This document shows positions 1 through 5,924 of a DNA stretch of 5,924 nucleotides, piece by piece. Below the pieces are notes generated by a model. That model made no database searches, had not been told where the DNA came from, and saw only the letters and a list, made by a program, of their open reading frames with translations. The DNA is from Candidatus Omnitrophota bacterium. Its GTDB lineage: Bacteria; Omnitrophota; Omnitrophia; Omnitrophales; Abzuiibacteriaceae. The stretch covers positions 1-5,924 of the forward strand of contig JACQQN010000178.1 in NCBI GenBank assembly GCA_016206995.1, in the 5' to 3' direction. Position 1 is the stretch's first letter; each line of letters starts with the position of its first letter. The translations under genes were made by a program, and so were the position numbers.

Positions 1-3000
1 ACAAGTTCCCGCGTTGCTTTCTGATAAGGCATGATTTGTTCATTCGTTAAAGTTAATGCTGAATCAAGATCGTCAAAATTAGCTGTATTAGCTGTTTCTT
101 CTCGCCCAAGCTCTTCCCCGCGGCTCCTGAGCTCAGCGCGGAACTTTGAGAACTCAGGGCCTACAAAATGAGTTTCTGGCAATCGGATTTTAAAAGAAAG
201 CCCGATTTCAGCTTCTACAACAACCTTGACCATTGGCTTCTGAACCTTAACCGAAGGATCCTGTGCACTTTTAAACGTACCATAAATTAATTCGAGTTTT
301 ATTTCTTCAAAAGGTCTCAAACCATATTCGGAACCGGACAAAACTCCAGCGCCATCCATCACGCCTTTCCCATTAGGTTGAATGAGGACCACTGGCGTTT
401 CCCTGCTAAGGTGAACAGGTTTGTCTGTTAAACCGGGGCCCCTCCTTACGATCGTAAAATAACCGTCTTGTCTCTGAATGGCTAAATACACTCCATTTGT
501 TTCTGTAAATGTAATCTCTTCGAGGTCACCAATTTTGTCGGAAAAAACCCGAGCTCTTGGAAATGAAAAACCGTTTGGATTTGGAGGGAAAGGGATCCGA
601 TAACTAATGAGCTGTTTTCTTTCCTGTGCGCGTTCTACAATTGCCAATATATTTGAAGGGTTTTTTGCAGCTTGAAGTGCATCACGAAATGTGTCGTAAG
701 CATCGTCACCAAGCGAGCGTACCTGTGTTACTAGATAATTGATGACCACCGCACGTTCACGATACCTTTGAACAAGCTCTATAAGTGGGGTAAAATCAAA
801 CAATTCGAGCAGCTCGTTTCGATTGACTTTTCCCGCCAAAATTTCTAAAACACCATGAATAATTTCAAAGTCATACGTCAACCTTGTCGGATTGATCCAT
901 GTGAAATGCCATGTGGTATCATGTCCCTTTCCGCGCAGCTCGGACTTATTTTGAGTGTCTAGTTGTTGGTCGCTAGGTTCTAGTTGCACACTTTGATTCA
1001 ACGGTTTACTACTAGTTAGCAACTGACCGCTAGCCACTGTTTTCTGGCGCAGCTCGGAGCGGGCAGGATCGCTCTCATAAGATGCATGCCATTCGTTGGC
1101 TGAGATGTTCTTAAAGCCCTGTGGTGTAACCAACGTAAAGTCCTCTATTTTAAATTGACCATATTGCGAAGGAGGAATGATAAGTGCAGGCTCGCCTTTT
1201 TCCAATAGCGTTGGATCTACCTCTAAGATCCGTTCGAATAAATCTGGTGAGGGGGCAAACGATTGAGAAAGCCCCAGGAGATAACTTTCTGACACACCCA
1301 ACAATTTGCTGACTGTCGAATTGAGACGGCGAGCTTCAAGCTCTCGCAATCCTTTTGCCAACAAAATGTCTGTGATTAATTCGTCTCGATCTGCAAGCGT
1401 TTCAGGTAGTTCATTCACCCGGAGCCTTGTGTGTCCATCATCATCTACAAATAAATAGAAAAGAACTCTTGATTCGCCATCGATCGCACGAAGAAATCGG
1501 CGCTTGGTCTTGATTTCTGCGTTGGGTGGTCTTAAAATCAAACGAGTCTTCCGAAAACCAGGAATCATCTCTAATGCACCCATACTTGGGAATCCGGGCA
1601 TGAATGTCAAAATGTCTGCCGGACCCATTCTCCACTCCAAGTGTCCATTCGGGCGAAGAGGTGAGGGTTGGACCATCACCTGAACCCAAGGTTCTTCATC
1701 TGGTTCCATCGCCTCATTTTGAAAATAACGCCGATTCACTTCCCGCAACCAAGTTCTTTGACTTTGTAGAAACCAATGCGTTACCTTTTTAACATCCCCA
1801 ACCAGTCGATTTTGATTTGAAGCTACGATCCAAACCACCGGTTTCCAAGGCTGATTTCCTGGCTTTCTGATTCCAACTCGCTTCACACCCATCACAGGAT
1901 CTTCGGCAAATTCAAGCGGCCAGCGCTCACTTCTTTCTTGTCGGTATAGTTCATTATCAATGATAACGCTTCCACGAGTTGCTGTTTTTAGAGGAAGACG
2001 AAACCCCGGTAATTTTTGATCCGAAATCAAAGAATGAACCCCAGTTGCAACGATGTCAATCCGGCCAAAAACGCGGTTGCCAAGATTTTTCATGGTGGCC
2101 AGCTCTTTTGGGAGAAGCAGTTTTCCTAACCGATTGAACCGAACATTAATGAGCCTTTCTTTTCGAACGATATCATTTGCGTCAATCACCCCAAGTGCCC
2201 ACAAACCAATGGTTGGACGGTAAACAAATCGGCTTCCTGAAATCCAGTCGGGGTGCGTTGTGTCAATCAAGATGACAAACTGTAATGGGGACTCATTAAG
2301 GATCACGTGACCCATTTCTTTAACGAGTGTTCCCCGAATCAGAAAATACTGGCGACCATAACGATCCTTATGGTAAGAACGTGAAAGTAAAATATGTGTC
2401 CATTGAGATTTTTCGGCAAGCCGTTCTAATCTACGCTTCAATAGACTGACGACTTCAAAATCATAACCTTCTAGCGCATCCCAGAACTGTTTTCGTCTGT
2501 GTGGAGAAAGTGAAATCATCTCTTGTCCGACAAACGCTGCGGGATTCCATTTTTCAACTAAGTTGAAACTTTCACTTAGAAACAAATGAATTGTAGTTTC
2601 AATTTGAAAGCGAACGCTTTGGACAGCGTTTTTATCACGTGTGATATTTAATTTAATATCACCTAAGTAAGCATCTGGTTGAGATGATACCTGTTTAAAA
2701 AGATCAAATCGATTATCAAGATTGACTGTTGATCCATCTGGAATTTTGTAAACACGAATGCGCTTTTCACCATTACTTCTTTCGATATACCAATAAAGAA
2801 GTTTTGGAACAGGTAAATTGACCTTTCCATATTGATAAGATACTTCATGAATGAGAAGTTTCGTGATGGCTTGATTCAAACCGTAAGAGCGTGTCCAAGG
2901 AAACTTGCTAGACGTGGGAAATAAATTAACCAAAATTGCACCATGCGACTTCGTCGACACTCGAGGAACGACAATTGCCAAGCGAGGTTGATCAGCCGAC

Positions 3001-5924
3001 AATTTACCTCCCCCTTCAATCCATTCTAAAACCTGTTTTGCTTCTGCCTTGTCCATCTGAAACCGTCGATTTGATTGAAAAGAGCTTTTGGATGGAACAT
3101 TCCGACTCCGTAGCTCGGAGCGGCGGCTTTCAATAATTGCTGTAATCAATCCTATCAAATGTTTAAACCTTGGCCCCTGTTGAGTCAAACTACGAATATC
3201 CGTTGGTAGATCATGATCATGGAATGCTTTTCTAACCACCGGAGGAAGAGACCCTGAATTTACGAGCCCAGAGATAATCTTTGAAGCGTCAATGGAAGGA
3301 TCTTGCGCAACAATTTGCTGAGCAATGCTATAAGCCAATACAAAGTCAGGATTTGAAGAATCGAACCGGCCCAGCGGAACATTTTCGTCATAATCCGCAT
3401 CATCCAAAGCGCGGCCTTCTGCTAATTGATTGATGACATGAGAGAGAGATTGAATTTGCTCGCGAACTTTATCGGAGAGTTGAAATGTCGACACTTTTCC
3501 TATAATTTGTTGCGCTTTTTTTGCTAAAGAAATTGGATGGTCCATACCAGATTGAACAACCACATAAAAAGCAATGGAGCTAAAAATGAAGCCAACATCG
3601 TCAAAATCAAATTCTTTTAGAGGACCATCGATTTCTTCAAGTAGTTCCAAGATCGTATCAAGCGTTTCCATTCCCCGCCTGATTAACTCAAGATGAGCAC
3701 GCTCTATTTGTTTGTACCTTTCAGTAGGAGCAGGCACTCCACTCTCTATGTCGCGGTGAAACCGAAGACTTTCTATCATCAAATTCCTCAGGGGGGCGCT
3801 TGTTGATCCTTCCCGGGAAGAATCGGAGTCACTATTAGGCTCTCCAGCGTCCACTACCAGTCCGTTAATCAGGGGCCTTAAAACAGAAGCCGCCTTTTGC
3901 ACCCTATCTGTTTTACTAAGTTCGGGATGCTCCAAAACAGCTTCAAGAAATACTCTCGTTTTTGCACTCACTTTTGGTTGGTCAATCATCGGAACATGAC
4001 CTACCTCCATTTCACTTCCATCAACCTTTACTTCTGAAAGTGGCTGGCTGGATATTTCATCACTTACAATTAAATTAAAGCCAACAACCGAAAGAGTCAT
4101 CGCAAAACTCGTCACAAGAACGGGATCAATGAACAAAAGCATTTCAACGCCTTGAGAAGATCTTTTACCGAACAGTAAACCGCCGCCTGAATTACTAAAA
4201 TCCGGAATTTTGGAAGGATCTCCCGATTGACGTTGTATTTTTCTCCCAAGTTCCTCTCCGGATGTTTTAACAATGCTGATCGTTATCTTTCGCTCGCGCA
4301 ACTTAGTAAAAAAGCCAGGATTCAATCGATGAAAAATATTAAGAGCGTCCACAACATTTCTTTTCTCCCCATTCGTAAGATCGGGGGCTAATTGAATGCG
4401 ATCAGTTACTTCCGTATAAGGAGAAAGAACTTTTCCCAACGGAATGATGCCCGGAACAAGACCTGTTTTCACAGGTTTGATGATGCGCGTAACATGAACC
4501 CAACGCGTTAGATTAAGTGCTTCCAATTGAATGACATCTTTCATGCGCAGGAGCTTTAAAGTAGGCGGCGAGTCTTCTGAGGAACCCACTTCTGGAATTT
4601 CTACAGGGGTACGGTCTTGAAGTTTCATCAACAACGCTTGGCCTTCCAATGATCCTGTTTGAAAAAGCGCATCGCCCTCAATTTCTAAGCCAGTTGAATC
4701 TTCATCAAAAAGCTGATGAATGCCAAAATAGATGCGATAGAGATCTTTTAATCGAACAGCGTATTGTGGCCCATCATCGGTCAAACGAAGTCTTTCTAGA
4801 ACGACTAGCGGCGCCAAACCTTTTGCATACAATACTTTGTTTTCCAAAGTATAGAATGCTTGAAGCCATGTTAACAACTCGCTTGCCCTTTCATCTTTTT
4901 GAATATCCCTTAAAGAACTCCAAGCCAATTGAAGATAATTTTCCATCCATGCGCCGAAAAGAGCATTCGCTTCGGCGATACTACTAACGGATGAGAGCGA
5001 TTGAAAAAACCGGTCAATCTCACCTTGCCCCAGTTGAATGTTTGGTCTTTGATTAAAAAAAACTGCGCCCGTTTGATTGGCAATCGCAAATAGAGCCACA
5101 GCTTCTGGTTCGCTTAGAGGTTCAAAAGACCGCGCCCAGGTTGGTACGGCAAAAGCATCCAGAACTACACGATCTCCTAAGGGTAGCGATACATCATGCC
5201 AATCCCATGGTTTGTCATCTTTCAGTTGATCTACGATCTCTTCATGACCTTCTGGCGTCAGTAAAACCTTAAAAGCAGAAGCTCGATCGATTTTATTGTC
5301 TTTCAAAACGCCTTTTTCTATGTCCTGCAACAATTGCGTCAAAGGAGATCTTGAGGCATGCGCATACATCGTCACACCATCACCTAGTTGGGTGCGGCGC
5401 ATCCACTGCCAAAAAGAAACAATGGGACGACTGCGGATAGTTATGCCGCCTGTGGGCCTTGTTGCGAGCATCGTTCTTTCTGGATTTGGTAATTCTTCAA
5501 ATAAGGCACGAATGCTGCTTTGCCTGTATAAAATCCGGGCAAGTGATTGTGTCACGTCAGAGAGTTCTACATAACCGAAAAATGTAAATGAGAACGGGTC
5601 GAAAAACCGCTTCCGATCAACGCTCCCGCGCGATGGATCCCGAAAACCACTCGGAGCTCCCCTGAATTCACGTACGTCGTTTGGATAAATTACTTTTGCA
5701 AACTTGGGATCGCGTGCGCGACGCTGATATTCAAGTATTAGAAATTGATCAACCAACTCTTCCCAAAAAATAATGCCAAACACTTCCAAACGTTTACGGA
5801 TTTCACTCGGCTCTTGAATGCCTTGCATTTCAAGATCTTCTATCACTCGCTTGATGATTTCGTCCCCAATCTCAGCCACATTTCTATTTTCATCATTCGC
5901 CCGCAGTTCGGCGCGGTGGTTATC
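1..5924 (-). CDS. Giant uncharacterised protein, internal fragment (both ends missing)
   Basis: One minus-strand frame is open across the whole window: 1,974 codons without a stop. With equal base use, chance would give this about once in e^95. Translation gives protein-like composition throughout, with alternating hydrophobic periodicity, scattered Trp and Cys almost absent. No start is assigned. Internal Met codons exist, but the first RAELR motif (residues 4-8) matches motifs 900-1,900 residues downstream, which argues that coding continues beyond the right edge. There is no stop before the left edge either. I recognise no full-length family and see no signal peptide, since the true N-terminus is outside. 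The layout is large globular stretches joined by polar Ser/Asp/Gln-rich linkers carrying the recurring (R/K)(S/A)ELR pentapeptide. Function is unknown. A very large, possibly host-interaction or envelope-associated protein of an Omnitrophota-like bacterium is an inference from size and motif only. Confidence 0.95.
3..125 (-). other. Polar, Glu/Thr/Asn-rich tail after the fifth motif, residues 1934-1974
   Basis: The last 41 residues before the left edge begin with a charged, probably disordered segment (SRGEELGREETANTANFDD). A tandem TAN-TAN comes from a perfect 9-bp DNA duplication. The frame then returns to sequence that could be helical (EQIMPYQKATREL) and runs off the window still open. 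It looks like another linker leading into a further module outside the window. Confidence 0.6.
78..95 (-). repeat. Tandem 9-bp duplication encoding TAN-TAN
   Basis: The sequence attagctgt occurs twice head to tail (78-86 and 87-95), giving residues Thr-Ala-Asn-Thr-Ala-Asn in the polar tail. An exact in-frame tandem copy suggests replication slippage in a tolerant linker. It is the only such exact tandem copy I noticed in the window. Confidence 0.85.
126..140 (-). repeat. RAELR motif, copy 5 (residues 1929-1933)
   Basis: Codons cgc gct gag ctc agg encode RAELR in FSKFRAELRSRGEEL, at the junction between the third globular region and the polar tail. The DNA includes a perfect 10-bp palindrome, ctgagctcag, at 127-136. 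Confidence 0.85.
141..932 (-). other. Third globular region, residues 1665-1928, family not recognised
   Basis: This 264-residue unit lies between the fourth and fifth motifs. It starts with a Trp-rich strand segment (TTWHFTWINP, 1670-1679), followed by about 75 residues of helix (about 1680-1775) rich in Leu, Arg and Glu. A Pro/Asn-rich turn (RIPFPPNPNGF, 1776-1786) leads into a long beta-rich section to about 1914 with many Val/Ile strands and Gly turns (GKGVMDGAGVLSGSEYG, 1853-1869). The beta half has the look of a beta-sandwich or barrel module, but this is by eye only. It is the most compact, best delimited unit in the window and the best candidate for a single foldable domain. I do not recognise its family. 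Confidence 0.55.
933..947 (-). repeat. KSELR motif, copy 4 (residues 1660-1664)
   Basis: Codons aag tcc gag ctg cgc encode KSELR in DTQNKSELRGKGHD. It marks the C-terminal edge of the linker, directly before the Trp-rich start of the third globular region. Twelve bases (933-944) are identical to copy 3. The first Arg is replaced by Lys, and the base after the shared block differs. Confidence 0.85.
948..1046 (-). other. Low-complexity linker between two SELR motifs, residues 1627-1659
   Basis: Thirty-three residues rich in Ser, Gln, Leu and Thr, with no aromatic residue, lie between copies 3 and 4 and are probably disordered. The DNA is compositionally unlike the rest of the gene. Five CTAG tetranucleotides occur here (959-962, 973-976, 980-983, 1012-1015, 1030-1033), against six in the remaining 5.8 kb. 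Short internal repeats are also present: tctagttg at 958-965 and 979-986. With the flanking 12-bp direct repeats it looks like an in-frame insertion. No terminal inverted repeats or transposase are seen. Confidence 0.75.
1047..1061 (-). repeat. RSELR motif, copy 3 (residues 1622-1626)
   Basis: Codons cgc tcc gag ctg cgc encode RSELR in ESDPARSELRQKT. It marks the N-terminal edge of the Ser/Gln-rich linker at 1627-1659. The DNA gcgcagctcgga (1047-1058) is repeated exactly at copy 4, 114 bp away in the same orientation and frame. It also holds the 9-nt near-palindrome gctcggagc (1052-1060). Confidence 0.9.
1062..3107 (-). other. Middle globular region, residues 940-1621, family not recognised
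   Basis: This 682-residue region is bounded by RSELR motifs on both sides. It opens with a polar, basic linker (about 940-955) and a short helix. An alpha/beta stretch at about 980-1065 contains LAIVVPRV, then LLIHEVSYQYG, then LPVPKLLYWY, and weakly recalls the N-lobe of aminoglycoside-phosphotransferase-like kinases. About 1090-1310 alternates strands and helices, and 1335-1475 is beta- and Trp-rich. A beta-hairpin-like stretch at 1486-1508 resembles 1041-1063. Residues 1515-1553 are helical and recall a helix-turn-helix. No complete active site of any known enzyme is visible, and the invariant kinase motifs are not intact. The function is unknown. Confidence 0.55.
2633..2662. repeat. Overlapping inverted repeats inside the coding frame
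   Basis: gtgatatt (2641-2648) and aatatcac (2655-2662) form a perfect 8-bp inverted repeat around a 6-base loop. tatcac (2633-2638) also pairs with gtgata (2641-2646), so two alternative stems are possible. The stems are AT-rich and weak, and they lie within sense codons near residues 1089-1098. No terminator-like T-tract or other sign of function is seen, and chance is the simplest explanation. Confidence 0.4.
3108..3122 (-). repeat. RSELR motif, copy 2 (residues 935-939)
   Basis: Codons cgc tcc gag cta cgg encode RSELR, in ESRRSELRSRNVPSKSS. A helical stretch ends immediately before it, and a basic, Ser-rich, probably disordered linker follows to about residue 955. The DNA contains the 9-nt near-palindrome gctcggagc (3113-3121, one central base), which is shared exactly with copy 3. 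Confidence 0.85.
3783..3851 (-). other. Ser/Asp-rich linker without an ELR motif, residues 692-714
   Basis: This is a 23-residue acidic, serine-rich stretch (DAGEPNSDSDSSREGSTSAP and three further residues). Helical sequence lies on both sides, and it is very probably disordered. It carries no (R/K)(S/A)ELR copy. The DNA holds a perfect 12-bp palindrome at 3809-3820. It divides the long N-terminal region into at least two parts. Confidence 0.7.
3809..3820. repeat. Perfect 12-bp palindrome in the Ser/Asp linker
   Basis: The sequence cttcccgggaag equals its own reverse complement, and the next base pair outward does not match. It is read as part of the linker codons for Ser-Ser-Arg-Glu-Gly. 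No regulatory role is implied because it is deep inside the coding frame. It is noted because other linkers in this gene also carry short GC-rich palindromes. Confidence 0.7.
4068..4124 (-). other. Most hydrophobic stretch, residues 601-619, possible membrane segment or buried core
   Basis: PVLVTSFAMTLSVVGFNLI is free of charged residues. Its hand-computed Kyte-Doolittle mean over 19 residues is about 1.8, just above the usual cut-off for a membrane helix. Against a membrane role, acidic residues border it (D600, D622, E623), it contains Asn617 and several Ser/Thr, and nothing similar forms a clear series. A buried strand-helix-strand of a soluble alpha/beta domain is at least as likely. Confidence 0.3.
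5901..5915 (-). repeat. RAELR motif, copy 1 (residues 4-8)
   Basis: Minus-strand codons cgc gcc gaa ctg cgg encode RAELR within the polar context DNHRAELRANDENR, just before the first helical region. It differs from copies 3 and 4 in codon choice (gaa rather than gag) and in Ala for Ser. Its presence right at the window edge supports translation continuing from upstream. Confidence 0.8.

Larger units (their letters stand above)
933..1058 (-). repeat. 12-bp direct repeat pair with a 114-bp period
   Basis: The sequence gcgcagctcgga occurs at 933-944 and again at 1047-1058, same orientation and same reading phase (114 = 38 codons). The bases on both sides differ, so the exact repeat is 12 bp. 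It encodes the SELR core of copies 4 and 3. The 102 bases between the repeats are the CTAG-rich linker with its edges. It could be the footprint of insertion or duplication, or parallel retention of a protein motif. Confidence 0.8.
3126..5900 (-). other. N-terminal globular region, residues 9-933, family not recognised
   Basis: This 925-residue stretch lies between the first and second RSELR-type motifs. It begins with a strongly helical, charged segment (about residues 15-75, with many Glu, Arg and Ile/Leu). A mixed region with aromatic clusters follows (FFDPFSFTFFGY at 109-118, SFWQW at 170-174, PWDWHD at 239-244), then a mainly helical part from about 295 to 400. Beta-rich sequence at about 455-640 includes a glycine-rich turn (SGGGLLFG, 579-586). 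From about 655 to 933 it is again largely helical apart from the Ser/Asp linker at 692-714. Residues 601-619 and 777-790 are the most hydrophobic stretches. I see no catalytic signature that I would name. It probably contains several domains, but I cannot place their borders from sequence alone. Confidence 0.6.

Noticed and set aside
1921..1935. RSER-W at residues 1331-1335 as a sixth copy of the motif
   Set aside because: It lacks the Leu and the second Arg is out of register; the DNA shares no core with the five accepted copies.
3555..3596. Hydrophobic stretch at residues 777-790 as a transmembrane helix
   Set aside because: Only 14 residues are strongly hydrophobic. Adding the flanking Asp and Gln brings a 19-residue mean below the usual cut-off, so a buried helix is more likely.
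4461..4476. Stem acctgt / acaggt with a four-base loop, terminator-like at first sight
   Set aside because: The stem is only 6 bp, has no T-tract, and lies in the middle of the open frame.
4649..4987. Plus-strand open frame of 112 codons, the longest outside the main frame
   Set aside because: It lies wholly antisense to the giant gene, has no recognisable motif or obvious ribosome binding site, and is of a length expected by chance opposite a coding frame.
1441..5574. Five other short open frames of 61-92 codons: plus 1604-1792, 2936-3136, 5296-5574; minus 1441-1689, 2663-2848
   Set aside because: All overlap the continuous minus-strand frame in other phases and read as shadows of it, with no protein-like signature of their own.
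5648..5657. tcggagctcc, which resembles the DNA core of the SELR motif
   Set aside because: Only about eight bases match and they are read in a different phase (giving Gly-Ala-Pro-Ser), so no ELR peptide results and chance is sufficient.
1..5924. NRPS/PKS or adhesin as the identity of the giant gene
   Set aside because: No core motifs of adenylation, condensation, ketosynthase or carrier domains are seen, and no periodic adhesin repeats of about 90-100 residues.

Overview
The window is one uninterrupted protein-coding frame on the minus strand. In the frame whose codons start at plus-strand positions divisible by 3 there is no stop from base 5924 down to base 3. That gives 1,974 sense codons with neither a credible start nor a stop, so this is an internal piece of a giant gene. 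All other open frames are short (at most 112 codons), lie inside it and look like shadows. I see no intergenic gap, promoter, terminator, RNA gene, CRISPR array or transposase gene. Residues are numbered here from the right-hand end: residue 1 is bases 5924-5922, and residue k ends at base 5925-3k.

I do not recognise a named family across the protein. It reads as mixed alpha/beta and alpha-helical globular stretches separated by short polar linkers. Five copies of a pentapeptide, (R/K)(S/A)ELR, sit at linker borders: residues 4-8, 935-939, 1622-1626, 1660-1664 and 1929-1933. They divide the piece into a long N-terminal region (9-933), a middle region (940-1621), a 33-residue linker (1627-1659), a smaller region (1665-1928) and a polar tail that runs off the left edge (1934-1974). 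The linkers look unusual at DNA level. One is flanked by a 12-bp direct repeat and holds 5 of the window's 11 CTAG tetranucleotides. Another holds a perfect 12-bp palindrome, and a third holds a perfect 9-bp tandem duplication.

The organism is a bacterium with base composition a little above 40% G+C (judged by eye from sample lines). A very long intron-free ORF with recurring RSELR/RAELR pentapeptides recalls Omnitrophota (former OP3), a candidate phylum known for giant genes. This assignment is from memory and inference, not from any search. Planctomycetes-Verrucomicrobia-type bacteria or another candidate phylum remain possible.

With only one gene present, nothing can be said about an operon. 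The main point of interest is the gene's architecture: modules joined by linkers that carry a repeated, DNA-distinct tag, which may be traces of an in-frame inserted element or a protein-level boundary signal.
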